Shown here: piece after piece, positions 35,187 to 44,984 of the stretch | Numbering within the stretch: position 1 is the first letter of the stretch | Layout of the letters: every line of letters starts with the position of its first letter | Source of the DNA: Lysobacter sp. | GTDB taxonomy: Bacteria; Pseudomonadota; Gammaproteobacteria; Xanthomonadales; Xanthomonadaceae | DNA length: 64,000 nt | Assembly (NCBI GenBank): GCA_008015835.1 | Contig: SSGH01000007.1 | Coordinates: forward strand, 310,001 to 374,000 | Direction of reading: 5' to 3' | The notes under the pieces: model-generated | The model's database searches: none | Seen by the model: only the letters and a program-made list of their open reading frames with translations | Told to the model about the DNA's origin: nothing | Made by a program: the position numbers and the translations under genes

Positions 35187-35222
35187 CGCATCGGAGCGGC
35201 CCCGACGGGCCGCTCCGATGCG
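35187..35222 (+). terminator. terminator of the DUF2235 effector gene
   Basis: A perfect 16-bp stem (CGCATCGGAGCGGCCC and its complement) with a CGAC loop starts 22 bp after the stop codon and is followed by TTT. It is a strong GC-rich Rho-independent-type hairpin. Confidence 0.75.
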
Positions 35223-35326
35223 TTTGGGGGTTCCGGTGAAGGAGCCGGTCGCGGCCCCATGCGGGCGTCGACTACGATGACGCTCGGTTTCGTCGCTTCT
35301 CTCTCTTCGCTCTCATCGCCCGCGCC

Positions 35327-36916
35327 ATGCCCGATCGCGCACCGCCTGCCGTCCGCCATCTGATCGTCGTCCTCGGCGATCAGCTCGATCTCGCCTCGAC
35401 CGTCTTCGACGACTTCGATCCCGATCGCGACGCGGTGTGGATGGCCGAGGTCGCGCACGAGGCCGAACAGGTGTGGAGCACGAAAGCGCGCATCGCCGTG
35501 TTTCTCGCGGCGATGCGCCATTTCCGCGACGCACTGCGCGAACGCGGTCGGCGGGTCGAATACCGCGCGCTCGATCGGCACGCGCATCCGACGCTGGAGG
35601 CCGCGCTGGCCGCGGATTTGGCGACGCTGCGGCCCGAGCGCGTCGTCGCGGTGCGTCCGGGCGAATGGCGTTTGGCGCAGTCGCTGCCCGCGGTCTGCCG
35701 CGAAGCCGGGGTCGCATGGTCGGAGCGCATCGACACGCATTTCTACTGCGACCCGCACGACTTCGCCGATTGGGCCAAGGGCAAAAAAGAGCTGCGCCTG
35801 GAATTTTTCTACCGCTGGCTGCGCAAACGCGAAGATGTGCTGATGGCCGACGGCGAGCCGGTCGGCGGACGCTGGAATTTCGATGCGGAGAATCGCGGCA
35901 GTTTCGGCAAACGCGGCCCGGAGCGGCTGCCGAAACCGCGCGCGTTTCCGCCCGATGCGACGACGCGGGAGGTCGTCGCACTGGTCGAATCGCGCTTCGC
36001 TTCGCATCCGGGCCGGTTACACGATTTCGATTGGCCGCTGACCCCGGCGCAGGCCCAGGACGCGCTCGACGATTTCGTGGCGCATCGATTGCCGCTGTTC
36101 GGCCAATACCAAGACGCGATGTGGCGGGACGCGCCGTGGCTGTACCACTCGCGACTGTCCGCGGCGATGAACTTCAAACTGATTTCGCCGCGGCGCGTGG
36201 TCGATGCCGCGATCGACGCGTATCGTCGAGGCCATGCGCCGATCGAAGCGGTCGAGGGCTTCGTGCGCCAAATTCTGGGCTGGCGCGAATTCGTGCGCGG
36301 CGTGTACTGGCTGCGGATGCCCGGTTTTCTCGACGACAACGCGCTCGGCGCCGACGCGCCGCTGCCGGCGTTCTATTGGACCGGCCGCACCGAGATGGCC
36401 TGCCTACGCGATGCGCTGCGGCAGACGCTCGATCTGGGTTACGCGCACCACATCCAGCGGCTGATGGTCACCGGTCTGTTCGCGCTGCTGTTCGGCGTGC
36501 GTCCGCGCGAGATCCATGCGTGGTATCTGGCGGTGTACGTCGATGCCGTGGAATGGGTGGAGTTGCCCAACGTGCTGGGCATGAGCCAATACGCCGACGG
36601 CGGCAAGATGGTGTCGAAACCTTACGCCGCTTCGGGCAAATACATTCAACGCATGTCGAATTACTGCGCCGGCTGCCGCTTCGACCCCGGCGAAGCGCTC
36701 GGCCCGAACGCCTGCCCGTTCACCACGCTGTACTGGGATTTTCTCGATCGCCACGCCGACCGCTTTCGCGACCACCCGCGCGCGGGCATGCAGTGGCGCA
36801 ACCTGGATCGCATTCCCGAGGAACGCATGCGCGCGATCCGCGAACGCGCCGCGCGCCTGCGCGAGACGATCGACGCGACGTCGGCGGATGCGGCTTCGTT
36901 GTTTCCGAACGATTAA
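35327..36916 (+). CDS. FeS-type (6-4) photolyase / cryptochrome (PhrB family)
   Basis: A 529-residue flavoprotein of the iron-sulfur bacterial cryptochrome/photolyase family, which repairs (6-4) photoproducts using blue light. The N-terminal antenna domain begins [13 protein letters not shown]. The FAD domain includes [15 protein letters not shown] and [31 protein letters not shown]-type conserved segments. Four cysteines for the 4Fe-4S cluster are visible: one in EMACLRDAL, two in YCAGCRFD and one in NACPF. The stop codon overlaps that of the convergent DUF2256 gene. Confidence 0.95.
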   Translation: MPDRAPPAVRHLIVVLGDQLDLASTVFDDFDPDRDAVWMAEVAHEAEQVWSTKARIAVFLAAMRHFRDALRERGRRVEYRALDRHAHPTLEAALAADLATLRPERVVAVRPGEWRLAQSLPAVCREAGVAWSERIDTHFYCDPHDFADWAKGKKELRLEFFYRWLRKREDVLMADGEPVGGRWNFDAENRGSFGKRGPERLPKPRAFPPDATTREVVALVESRFASHPGRLHDFDWPLTPAQAQDALDDFVAHRLPLFGQYQDAMWRDAPWLYHSRLSAAMNFKLISPRRVVDAAIDAYRRGHAPIEAVEGFVRQILGWREFVRGVYWLRMPGFLDDNALGADAPLPAFYWTGRTEMACLRDALRQTLDLGYAHHIQRLMVTGLFALLFGVRPREIHAWYLAVYVDAVEWVELPNVLGMSQYADGGKMVSKPYAASGKYIQRMSNYCAGCRFDPGEALGPNACPFTTLYWDFLDRHADRFRDHPRAGMQWRNLDRIPEERMRAIRERAARLRETIDATSADAASLFPND

Positions 36917-37089
36917 CCGTCCGGCGCATCTCGCTGCGTCGTCGACGGCGCGGCCTTACGCATCCGACAGCCATCCGAACAGTATTTGACGTTCGCCCAA
37001 TCGCGCTCCCATTTCTTGCGCCAGGCGAACGGCCGCCCGCAGGTCGCGCAGACTTTCGTCGGCAGATCGGATTTGCGCGTGCCCTTCAT
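36913..37089 (-). CDS. DUF2256 small zinc-finger-like protein
   Basis: A 58-residue protein with a Cys4 pattern, [20 protein letters not shown] followed by KYCSDGCR, the DUF2256 signature, expected to bind zinc. Such genes are often found next to photolyase/cryptochrome genes, as here, where the two genes converge and overlap at their stop codons. Function unknown. The ATG at 37089 gives the usual family length; the longer open frame upstream is antisense to tyrS-proximal sequence. Confidence 0.92.
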   Translation of the reverse strand: MKGTRKSDLPTKVCATCGRPFAWRKKWERDWANVKYCSDGCRMRKAAPSTTQRDAPDG

Positions 37090-37163
37090 GGCGAGAACCG
37101 GCGAAGGTACGGGGCAAAGGTTGGAGGCGAGCGCGGCGCGACGGCGTCCGTCGATCGCGCGAC

Positions 37164-38369
37164 TCAGCCCGCGATCAACCGCACCCGCGCGAAATTGCGT
37201 TTGCCCACCTGCAGCACGCCCTCGAACCCGGGCGCGAAGCTGGCGTTCGGGTCTTCGACGACATGGCCGTCCACTTTCACCGCGCGCTCCTTGAGTTTGC
37301 GGCCGGCTTCGGAATTGCTCGGGGTGATGCCGGCGGCGGTGAGCAGCGCGGCGATGCGGATGCCTTCGGCCGGCACGGTCACGTCCTGCAGCGGCAACAG
37401 CGAGGTATCGCCCTGCCCCGTCACCGCAGCGTGCCAACCGGCGATCGCGGTCTCGGCGGCGACGGCATCGTGGAAGCGCGCGGCGAGTTCGCGCGCGAGG
37501 CGCAGCTTCACGTCGCGCGGATTCAATTGTCCGGCCTCGATTTCGGTCTTCAAGCGCCTCGCCTCGTCGATGCCGATCTCGAAACTCAGCAGATCGATCC
37601 AGCGCCACATCAGCTCGTCGCCGATCTTCATCGTCTTGTTGACGATATCGATCGCCGGCTCGGCGATGCCGATGTAGTTGCCCAGCGATTTCGACATTTT
37701 GTTGACGCCGTCGATGCCTTCCAGCAGCGGCATCGTGAGCACGATCTGCGGCGGCTGGCCGAAGTGTTCCTGCAGGCCGCGGCCCATCAGCAGATTGAAT
37801 TTCTGGTCGGTGCCGCCGAGTTCCACGTCCGCCTTCAACGCGACCGAGTCGTAGCCCTGCACCAGCGGGTAGAGGAATTCGTGGATCGCGATCGACTGCT
37901 GCGCGGCGTAGCGCTTGGCGAAGTCGTCGCGCTCGAGCATGCGCGCCACCGTGTGCTGACCCGCGAGTTTGATCATGTCGGCCGCGCTCATCGCGCCGAA
38001 CCACTCGCTGTTGAAGCGCACTTCGGTGCGTTCGCGGTCGAGCACCTTGAACACCTGATCGGCGTAGGTCTTGGCGTTCGCTTCCACGTCTTCGCGGCTC
38101 TGCGGCTTACGGGTGACGTTCTTGCCGGTGGGATCGCCGATCATTCCGGTGAAGTCGCCGATCAGGAAGATCACCTGATGGCCGAGGTCCTGGAACTGCC
38201 GCATCTTGTTCAACAGCACGGTGTGGCCGATATGCAGATCCGGCGCGGTCGGGTCGAAGCCGGCCTTGATGCGCAGCGGACGGCCCAGGCGCAGGCGGGC
38301 GTCCAATTCCTCGCGCTTGAGAATTTCGTCGGCGCCGCGGGCGATGAGTTCGATGGCTTCGGTGGACAT
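37164..38369 (-). CDS. tyrS: tyrosyl-tRNA synthetase
   Basis: A 401-residue class I synthetase that charges tRNA-Tyr. The HIGH motif is in [14 protein letters not shown], the KMSKS motif in [13 protein letters not shown]. The C-terminal S4-like RNA-binding region covers about the last 65 residues ([20 protein letters not shown]). Length matches the TyrRS type of many gammaproteobacteria. It is divergent from the M23 peptidase gene, a layout common in Xanthomonadales. Confidence 0.97.
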   Translation of the reverse strand: MSTEAIELIARGADEILKREELDARLRLGRPLRIKAGFDPTAPDLHIGHTVLLNKMRQFQDLGHQVIFLIGDFTGMIGDPTGKNVTRKPQSREDVEANAKTYADQVFKVLDRERTEVRFNSEWFGAMSAADMIKLAGQHTVARMLERDDFAKRYAAQQSIAIHEFLYPLVQGYDSVALKADVELGGTDQKFNLLMGRGLQEHFGQPPQIVLTMPLLEGIDGVNKMSKSLGNYIGIAEPAIDIVNKTMKIGDELMWRWIDLLSFEIGIDEARRLKTEIEAGQLNPRDVKLRLARELAARFHDAVAAETAIAGWHAAVTGQGDTSLLPLQDVTVPAEGIRIAALLTAAGITPSNSEAGRKLKERAVKVDGHVVEDPNASFAPGFEGVLQVGKRNFARVRLIAG

Positions 38370-38520
38370 TCGGATGAACGGTCGGTGGCGAAAGTGTGAC
38401 CGCCGGAGGACTGGCCCGACGACGGCGTGACCCCGGTCCGGGAACCGGAGGATGAATGGGCGAAACGTGTTAACGCTTAGTTAAACCGAAATGTTAAAAA
38501 AAACCAAGCCGGTCAAGGAT

Positions 38521-38548
38521 TTGACGCAATCTTTTCGACTAATTTATG
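38521..38548 (+). promoter_or_regulatory. candidate promoter of the M23 peptidase gene
   Basis: TTGACG (38521-38526) is followed after 16 bp by TTTATG (38543-38548) in the most A+T-rich stretch of the divergent tyrS/M23 gap. The -35 is near consensus; the -10 is weak. Confidence 0.35.
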
Positions 38549-38586
38549 GTACCGCTTTGGCCGTGCCGACAGGGGAACCCCGTTTC

Positions 38587-40041
38587 ATGTCAACGCCTTC
38601 GAGTCGCGTGCAGCGCAATCGCTTGGTCCGCCTGCGCAATTTGCGCACAGCGTCCGAGCAGGAAGCGCGGCTCGCCGCCGCGGATTCTTCGTCTTCCGAC
38701 GCCTTTCCCGGCCGCTGGACCCGTCGCCAATGGGCGCACGCCAGCCTGATCGCCACCATCGTCGTCCTCGTCGGCGCCATCGTGCCCGGCTTCGCCAGCG
38801 TGCTGGAGCCGGTGCAGGGCGCGCAGATCCAAACCCTCTCGCTCAGCCTGCCGCCGCTGTCGCGCGCGCGCCAGCAGGGCGCGTTCGGCGATAGCTGGCA
38901 GACGGTCGGCGTCCAGCACGGCCGCACCCTGAGCCACGCCTTCTCCGAACTGGGCATCCCCAAGGCCACGTTGAAGCGGGTTCTCGCGCATCCGGGCGTG
39001 AAGAGCGAACTGAGCCGGCTCTCGCCCGGCACCGAGCTGGCGTTCGATCTGCCGGTGGGCGGCGAACTGCGCGCCATTCGCTACACCCGCAAGGACGGCC
39101 AGAAGGTCCAACTCGACCTGACCGGCAAGAAGATCGAAGAGACGCTGATCCGCCGCGAAGTGGACGTGCGCACGGTGGTGCTGAGCGGCAAGGTCGGCAA
39201 ATCGCTGTTCCGCTCGGCGCGCAAGCTGGGCATGAGCGGCTCGCATCTGGATCAGTTGACCGACGAAATCTTCAAGTACGACGTGGACTTCGATTCCGAC
39301 CTGGACGCCGACGACCGCTTCAGCGTGGTGGTCGATCAGACCTGGGTGGATGGGCAGCTCAAGACCACCGGTCCGGTGTTGGCGGCGGCGATTACCGTCG
39401 ACGGCAAGCTCTACACCGGTTTCCGCCACATCCGTAACGGCCGTCCGGAATACTTCACCGCCGACGGCCGGCCGCTCAAGAAAGCGTTCATCCGCATGCC
39501 GATTCCCTACGCGCGGCTGAGCTCCAGCTTCGGCGCGCGCCGGCATCCGGTGCTCGGCCGCATGCGCATGCACAAGGGCGTGGACTACGCCGCCGGCACC
39601 GGCACGCCGATCCAGGCCGCGGGCGACGCGCGCGTGCAGTCCGTCGGCTGGCAGGGCGGCTACGGCAAGGCGGTGGTGCTCGATCACGGCCGCGGCTACA
39701 CCACGCTGTACGGCCACATGTCGCGCTTCGGCAATATCCGTCCGGGTCAGCGCATCGCCCAGGGCACGGTGATCGGCTACGTCGGCAGCACCGGCATGTC
39801 CACCGGCCCGCATCTGCACTACGAATTCCGCATCAACGGCGTGCATCGCAATCCGCTGGCGGTGACGCTGCCGCCACCGGAGCCGCTGCGCGGCGCCGAA
39901 TTGGCGAATTTCCGCACCGCCACCTACCGCGCCATCACGCATATCCGCAAGGTCGAGACGATCATCTACCCGGCGGCGCTCGACGCGGAGCAACAGCGGC
40001 TCGCGGCCGCGCTGCAGGCGAGCAAGCGCAAACGCGGCTGA
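38587..40041 (+). CDS. M23 family (LytM) peptidoglycan endopeptidase
   Basis: A 484-residue envelope protein with one N-terminal membrane helix (LIATIVVLVGAIVPGF, around residue 60), an OapA/LysM-like middle region and a C-terminal M23 domain. Zinc ligands are in MHKGVDYAAG and HLHYEF. YGHMSRFGNIRPGQ is typical. Such DD-endopeptidases cut peptide cross-links during cell growth. The ATG at 38587 follows an AGGGGAA ribosome site; the frame is open further upstream (to 38491), but the promoter lies there. A strong terminator follows the gene. Confidence 0.94.
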   Translation: MSTPSSRVQRNRLVRLRNLRTASEQEARLAAADSSSSDAFPGRWTRRQWAHASLIATIVVLVGAIVPGFASVLEPVQGAQIQTLSLSLPPLSRARQQGAFGDSWQTVGVQHGRTLSHAFSELGIPKATLKRVLAHPGVKSELSRLSPGTELAFDLPVGGELRAIRYTRKDGQKVQLDLTGKKIEETLIRREVDVRTVVLSGKVGKSLFRSARKLGMSGSHLDQLTDEIFKYDVDFDSDLDADDRFSVVVDQTWVDGQLKTTGPVLAAAITVDGKLYTGFRHIRNGRPEYFTADGRPLKKAFIRMPIPYARLSSSFGARRHPVLGRMRMHKGVDYAAGTGTPIQAAGDARVQSVGWQGGYGKAVVLDHGRGYTTLYGHMSRFGNIRPGQRIAQGTVIGYVGSTGMSTGPHLHYEFRINGVHRNPLAVTLPPPEPLRGAELANFRTATYRAITHIRKVETIIYPAALDAEQQRLAAALQASKRKRG

Positions 40042-40065
40042 GCATCGCGGATCGCGCGGACTCCG

Positions 40066-40091
40066 AAAGCGGGCGGCGACGCCCGCTTTTT
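40066..40091 (+). terminator. Rho-independent terminator of the M23 gene
   Basis: A perfect 10-bp stem AAAGCGGGCG / CGCCCGCTTT with a GCGA loop, continuing into TTTTT, starts 25 bp after the stop codon. It separates the M23 gene from anmK. Confidence 0.85.
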
Positions 40092-40172
40092 CGTGGACGC
40101 CGATTTTTTGAACGGCGCTTCCGCCGTGCGCCGCGCTTGCGCGCGCGCGTCGCCTCCGCCGATCATGCCGCC

Positions 40173-41303
40173 ATGACGCAAGCAGCCCCCGACCTGTATC
40201 TCGGCCTGATTTCCGGCACCAGCACCGACGGCATCGACACCGCGATCGTGCGCTTCGGCGACGACGGCCGCAGCGCGGAATTGCTGTTCGGCCGCACCTA
40301 CGCCTGGCCGTCCGACCTGCGCGCGCGCTTGGTCGAACTCGGCCAACGCGGCGTGGCGCTGACGCTCGACGACATCGGCGAATTGGACACGCGCATCGGC
40401 CGGATCTTCGCCGATGCGGCGGCGCACGCGTTGCGCGATAGCGGCATCGACCGTGCGCGCATCGCCGCGATCGGTTCGCACGGGCAAACCCTGCGGCACC
40501 GGCCGCAGGGCGACCATCCGTTCACGATGCAACTGGGCGACCCGAACCTGATCGCCGAGACCTGCGGCGTGCGCGTGGTGGCCGACTTCCGCCGTCGCGA
40601 CGTCGCCGCGGGCGGTCACGGCGCGCCGCTGTTGCCGGCGCTGCACGCGGCCTTGCTGACCGCGCCGGAGGAACAGCGCGCGGTGGTGAATCTGGGCGGC
40701 ATCGCCAACATCACCCTGTTGCCGCCGCCGAGCGAGGCGCAGGGCGAGGTGCGCGGGTTCGACACCGGCCCGGCGAACGCGCTGATGGATGCGTGGTGCC
40801 TGCGCCACACCGGCGCGGGCTACGACCGCGACGGCGCGTTCGCGCTGAGCGGACGCGTGGACACCGCGCTGCTGTCGAAACTGCTGCAGGAACCGTGGTT
40901 CTCGCTGCCGGCGCCGAAATCGACCGGGCGCGATCAATTCCATCTCGGTTGGTTGGAGCGGCATCTCACCGGCCAGGAATCGCCGCCCGACGTACAAGCG
41001 ACCTTGCTGGCGCTGACCGCGCGCACCGTGGCCGACGCATTGAACGCGGCCCAGCCCGGCACCGCGCGTTTGATCGCCTGCGGCGGCGGCGTGCACAACC
41101 CGGCGCTGATGCGCGCGCTGGCGGCCACGCTGCCGCGCGTGACCGTGGAATCCAGCACGGCGCACGGCCTGGACCCCGATCTCGTCGAAGCGATGGGCTT
41201 CGCCTGGCTGGCGCGGCAAACCGTGCTCGGCCTGCCCGGCAATCTGCCGAGCGTCAGCGGCGCCAAAGGGCTACGGGTGTTGGGCGCGATGTATTCGGCG
41301 TAG
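40173..41303 (+). CDS. anmK: anhydro-N-acetylmuramic acid kinase AnmK
   Basis: A 376-residue sugar kinase that opens and phosphorylates 1,6-anhydroMurNAc recovered from peptidoglycan turnover. Visible are the phosphate-binding start YLGLISGTSTDGIDTAIV, GSHGQTLRHRP, the VVNLGGIANITLLP motif and the C-terminal ACGGGVHNPALM. Length is normal. With ampG and the M23 peptidase it forms a local cell-wall recycling group. The ATG at 40173 sits just before the conserved core. Confidence 0.97.
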   Translation: MTQAAPDLYLGLISGTSTDGIDTAIVRFGDDGRSAELLFGRTYAWPSDLRARLVELGQRGVALTLDDIGELDTRIGRIFADAAAHALRDSGIDRARIAAIGSHGQTLRHRPQGDHPFTMQLGDPNLIAETCGVRVVADFRRRDVAAGGHGAPLLPALHAALLTAPEEQRAVVNLGGIANITLLPPPSEAQGEVRGFDTGPANALMDAWCLRHTGAGYDRDGAFALSGRVDTALLSKLLQEPWFSLPAPKSTGRDQFHLGWLERHLTGQESPPDVQATLLALTARTVADALNAAQPGTARLIACGGGVHNPALMRALAATLPRVTVESSTAHGLDPDLVEAMGFAWLARQTVLGLPGNLPSVSGAKGLRVLGAMYSA

Positions 41304-41425
41304 GGGGATTCGAGGCCGATTCGCTCGATTCGGGCTCTCGCACGCGATTCCGACGCTCGTCTCCGCTCGCAAGCGCTGCCGAAGGTCGCCGCGACAGCGA
41401 TGCGCGGCCCTCGCGCCGAGACGCC

Positions 41426-41776
41426 TCAGCGTTTTTCCTTGCCCGCTTCCACGCGCGCGGCGGCTTCGTCCAGCTCGCGCATCAAATCCAACTCGGTGAG
41501 CGTCGGTGCGACCGGTTCCTCGGGGAGCTCGCGCGCGACGCGGCCGATCAACGAAAAACCCGGATCGTTCGGCACCGTCTCCAACGCCGCGATCGCCGAC
41601 TGGATCACGTCGGATTCCGTGCCGTCGAAGCGCAACGCGCCGCCTTCGCTGGCGAACAGCCCGCGCTCGATCAGATGCAGGATCGTCTCGTGCATCGCCC
41701 ACCCGTTGGTCTCCGCCACGCGACGAATGCGCGCGGCGAGCATCGGGTCGATATCGCGAAGCACGAGGTCGGTCAT
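41426..41776 (-). CDS. ribbon-helix-helix-like small protein
   Basis: A 116-residue protein. Residues 1-45 (LVLRDIDPMLAARIRRVAE, then WAMHETILHLIERGLF) fit an Arc/FitA-type ribbon-helix-helix DNA-binding domain. The acidic remainder (LPEEPVAPTLTELDLMREL) has no recognised fold. Its start is only 4 bp after the ampG stop in the xthA-ampG-RHH operon. It may be a local regulator or an antitoxin-like protein, but no toxin gene is next to it. Confidence 0.7.
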   Translation of the reverse strand: MTDLVLRDIDPMLAARIRRVAETNGWAMHETILHLIERGLFASEGGALRFDGTESDVIQSAIAALETVPNDPGFSLIGRVARELPEEPVAPTLTELDLMRELDEAAARVEAGKEKR

Positions 41777-41780
41777 GGCG

Positions 41781-43172
41781 TCACGACGATGTCGGGGCCG
41801 CTTGCGGAACCGATTTCGCGACGATGCGCGCGTGCCGCACCAACCACAGGCACAACAGCAGCGCCGGAATCCCGGCGAGCGCCGTACCGAGGAAGAACAA
41901 CGCGTAGGCGTCGAGCAACGTCCGTCCGACTTCCAGATGCTCCACCGCCACGCCCGAGAAGCCCTTCAGCACTTTGCCCAGCAGCGCGTAGAACGAGCTG
42001 AGCAGCGCGTACTGCGTGGCGGTGTAACCGGCGCTGGTGAGGCTGGACATATAAGCCACCAACGCGGTGCCGGCGAACCCGGTCGAGATGTTGTCGACGA
42101 TCATCGCGATCGCGAAGTTGGTCATCGTCGGTTCCTGATGCGCCAACCACGCGAACGCGGCGTTGGAGCCCGGACCGAGAATCGCGCCGGCCAACAGCGT
42201 GGGCACCAGCCCGAAACGCACCGCCGACAACCCGCCCATCGCGATGCCGCACAGCGATGCGATCAGGCCGAACGACGCGCGCACCTCGCCGACCGTCTCC
42301 TTGCTCAAACCGAGATCTTTGTAGAACGGATTCGCCATCGGCCCGAGCACGAAATCCGGCATGCGATACAGGCTGATCGCGAGCAGCATCAGCAGCGCGA
42401 ATTTGCCGTGAACGCGGAAGAACGCGACGAACGGCCCCAGCACCGCATCGAACAGGCCGCGCGCGGTCCACAGCATCGGCGCGGAGGTCGATGCCGATCC
42501 GGAGTCGTCGGCCGCGAGTTTGCGCACCGGCTCGCGCGCGAGGAACACCGCGACCATGCCGACGCCCATCAGCAGCGCCATCACCCAGTACGACGGCGCC
42601 CAACCGATATTCGCGGCCAGAATCAGGATCAACGCATCGGTGACGAGCAGCGCGGCGCGGTAGCCCAGTTGCGAACTCGCGCTGAGCAATCCGAGCTCTT
42701 CGCCGTTGTCCGAAATCTCGATGCGCCAGGCATCGATGACGATGTCCTGCGTGGCGGAGGCAAAGGCCGCGATCAAGGCCATCACCCCGAATGCGGTCAG
42801 CCCGCCCTGCGGTTGGATGGTCGCCATGCCGATGAGGCCAGCGGCCACCACGCACTGCGACAGCAGAATCCAGCCGCGCAGATGGCCCAATCGGCCGAGC
42901 AAGGGCACACGGGTTTTGTCGATGACCGGCGCCCACAGGAATTTGAGCGTGTAGGCCAATCCCACCCACGAGAGGAAGCCGATCGCGGACAATTCGCTGC
43001 CGCCGTCGCGCATCCAGTACCCCATCGTGTTGCCGACCAGATACAGCGGCAGGCCCGAGGCGAAACCGAGCATCAGCATCGCCGCGACCTTGCGCTGACG
43101 CAGGCTGCGCAGCACATCGCGCCAACCCGCGCGCTTCGGCGGCGTCTCGGCGTTCGCGTTCGTCGCGCTCAT
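41781..43172 (-). CDS. ampG: AmpG-type muropeptide permease
   Basis: A 463-residue major-facilitator-superfamily permease with about 12-14 hydrophobic helices, including the AmpG-like FASGLPLYLVGNTMGYW and WAPVIDKTRVP. AmpG brings GlcNAc-anhydroMurNAc peptides from the periplasm into the cytoplasm for recycling, upstream of AnmK. It overlaps the xthA stop codon (ATGA) and is followed by the RHH gene, so the three are one operon. Confidence 0.94.
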   Translation of the reverse strand: MSATNANAETPPKRAGWRDVLRSLRQRKVAAMLMLGFASGLPLYLVGNTMGYWMRDGGSELSAIGFLSWVGLAYTLKFLWAPVIDKTRVPLLGRLGHLRGWILLSQCVVAAGLIGMATIQPQGGLTAFGVMALIAAFASATQDIVIDAWRIEISDNGEELGLLSASSQLGYRAALLVTDALILILAANIGWAPSYWVMALLMGVGMVAVFLAREPVRKLAADDSGSASTSAPMLWTARGLFDAVLGPFVAFFRVHGKFALLMLLAISLYRMPDFVLGPMANPFYKDLGLSKETVGEVRASFGLIASLCGIAMGGLSAVRFGLVPTLLAGAILGPGSNAAFAWLAHQEPTMTNFAIAMIVDNISTGFAGTALVAYMSSLTSAGYTATQYALLSSFYALLGKVLKGFSGVAVEHLEVGRTLLDAYALFFLGTALAGIPALLLCLWLVRHARIVAKSVPQAAPTSS

Positions 43173-44110
43173 CGCGCGCCGCCTTTGCCGCCGCGGCCTT
43201 TCGCCGCAGCCGATTTTTCGGCGCTCGCGGTCGTGTTCGCGACCGTCGCGCTTCCGCCCCAGGCGCCGTCCTCCGCGTAATCCACCACATACGGCGCATG
43301 ATCGGAGAACCGCGGGTCCTTATGGATCGCGCAGGCCTTCACCGCATCGCGCAGACCCGGGGTGACGAATTGATAGTCGATGCGCCAACCCACGTCGTTG
43401 GCGCGCGCGGCGCCGCGCTGCGACCACCAGGTGTAATCGGTCGCATCGGGTTTGAGCAGACGGTAACTGTCCAGCCAGCCGTGGTCGGGCGCGGACGTGC
43501 CGTCGCCGCGGTCGTCGGCGATCATGCCGTTCAACCACGCGCGCTCTTCGGGCAAGCATCCCGAATTCTTTTGGTTCGAGGTCCAGTTCTTGATGTCGTT
43601 GCGCGCGCGCACGATGTTCCAATCGCCGCACAGCACGTACTCGCGGCCGCTGGTCAGCCATTGATCGAGAATGGGCTTGAGCCAGCGCATCACTTCGATC
43701 TTGAACGCTTGCCGCACCTCGCCGGACGACCCGGACGGGATGTAGAACGAGACCACGCTGAGATTGCCGAAGCGCGCCTCGATGTAGCGGCCTTCGTCGT
43801 CGAACGGCGCCCAGCCGAGCGAAGTGCGCACCTCGTCGGGCGGCTGGCGGGTGTAGATGCCGACGCCGCTGTAGCCTTTCTTGGTGATCGCGTCCTTGAA
43901 GAACGTGCGATAGCCGGCCGATTGCAGTTCGGGGGCCGACAATTGGTGCTCCTGCGCCTTGGTCTCCTGCACGCACAGCACGTCCGCATCCTGCTTCGCG
44001 AACCATTCGAAAAAGCCTTTGTTGGCGGCCGAGCGCAGGCCGTTGGCGTTGAAACTGATGATTCTCACGGCGGGAATAGGCGGTCGAAGTGGGGATCGAG
44101 AATTGGACAT
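43169..44110 (-). CDS. xthA: exodeoxyribonuclease III
   Basis: A 313-residue AP endonuclease/3' exonuclease of the ExoIII family, acting in base excision repair. Conserved parts are ISFNANGLRSAANKGFFEW, VLCVQETKAQ, GYSGVGIYTR, the LCGDWNIVRARNDI box and SDHAPYVVDY with the catalytic His/Asp. An Ala/Gly/Lys-rich tail of about 30 residues is extra. I chose the ATG at 44110, which has a GGGGAAG ribosome site; a GTG at 44068 would give the E. coli-like N-terminus but lacks one. First gene of the operon with ampG. Confidence 0.95.
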   Translation of the reverse strand: MSNSRSPLRPPIPAVRIISFNANGLRSAANKGFFEWFAKQDADVLCVQETKAQEHQLSAPELQSAGYRTFFKDAITKKGYSGVGIYTRQPPDEVRTSLGWAPFDDEGRYIEARFGNLSVVSFYIPSGSSGEVRQAFKIEVMRWLKPILDQWLTSGREYVLCGDWNIVRARNDIKNWTSNQKNSGCLPEERAWLNGMIADDRGDGTSAPDHGWLDSYRLLKPDATDYTWWSQRGAARANDVGWRIDYQFVTPGLRDAVKACAIHKDPRFSDHAPYVVDYAEDGAWGGSATVANTTASAEKSAAAKGRGGKGGAR

Positions 44111-44279
44111 CGGACAACGGCTTCCCCGCATCCGGCTGTCGCAGCCTAGCCGATCGCGCCGGCCTTGGCACCCCGCGCCACGGTCGCGACCGAGCTCGCG
44201 GCGGCGCCGGGCCGCGACTTTGCGCCCGTTCGCCTTTACGATTCGTCTTTCTACGCTCCCGCCACTCGCCCCCGCCCTC

Positions 44280-44984
44280 TTGAACGACCATCGCGCCCGT
44301 TTCCTGCGCTCGGCCCTCCGGGTCGAGGCCCTGCGTTTCGGCGAGTTCACGCTGAAGTCCGGCCGGGTCAGCCCGTATTTCTTCAACGCCGGACGCTTCG
44401 ATTCCGGCGCCGCCTTGGCCGATCTGGCGGCCTGCTACGCCGACGCCGTCGAGGCTTCGGGGGTCGAATTCGACCTCTTGTTCGGCCCGGCCTACAAAGG
44501 CATCCCGCTGGCGACCGCGCTGGCCTGCGAATACGCACGCCGCGGCCGCGACCTGCCGCTGGCGTTCAATCGTAAGGAGGCCAAGACCCACGGCGAAGGC
44601 GGCCTGTTGATCGGCGCCCCGCTGGCCGGCCGCCGGGTGCTGATCGTGGACGACGTGATCACGGCGGGCACCGCCATTCGCGAAGCCTTGGCGCAGATCC
44701 GCGAGGCCGGGGGACAGCCGGCCGGGATCGCGATCGCGCTCGACCGCCAGGAAATCGCGCCGGAAGCCCCGGCCGGAGCCGCGCCGCGCTCGGCGGCGCA
44801 GGCGGTGGCCGAGGACACCGGAATTCCGGTGGTGGCGGTGGCGGGTTTGTCCGACCTGCTTGCATTCGTCGGCGAAACCGCCGAACTTTCCGCGCAGCGC
44901 GACCGTTTGCTGGCCTATCGGGCTCGCTACGGGTGCCGCGCACCGGAGGACACCATGCCGACAGGGGGGCTGGGGCCATCATGA
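44280..44984 (+). CDS. pyrE: orotate phosphoribosyltransferase
   Basis: A 234-residue enzyme joining orotate and PRPP to OMP in pyrimidine synthesis. Seen are GEFTLKSGRVSPYFFNAGRF, FGPAYKGIPLA, the loop RKEAKTHGEGG and the PRPP site VLIVDDVITAGTA. The start is TTG at 44280: the following NDHRARFLR lines up with the usual Met-Ser-Asp-His start, and there is no better ATG upstream. The last 15 residues overlap into the next gene, whose ATG shares bases with the pyrE stop (ATGA), and extend slightly beyond the usual length. Confidence 0.95.
   Translation: MNDHRARFLRSALRVEALRFGEFTLKSGRVSPYFFNAGRFDSGAALADLAACYADAVEASGVEFDLLFGPAYKGIPLATALACEYARRGRDLPLAFNRKEAKTHGEGGLLIGAPLAGRRVLIVDDVITAGTAIREALAQIREAGGQPAGIAIALDRQEIAPEAPAGAAPRSAAQAVAEDTGIPVVAVAGLSDLLAFVGETAELSAQRDRLLAYRARYGCRAPEDTMPTGGLGPS

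Noticed and set aside
33662-36007. 781-codon minus-strand open frame
   Set aside because: Antisense to the DUF2235 effector and photolyase genes; no recognisable domain.
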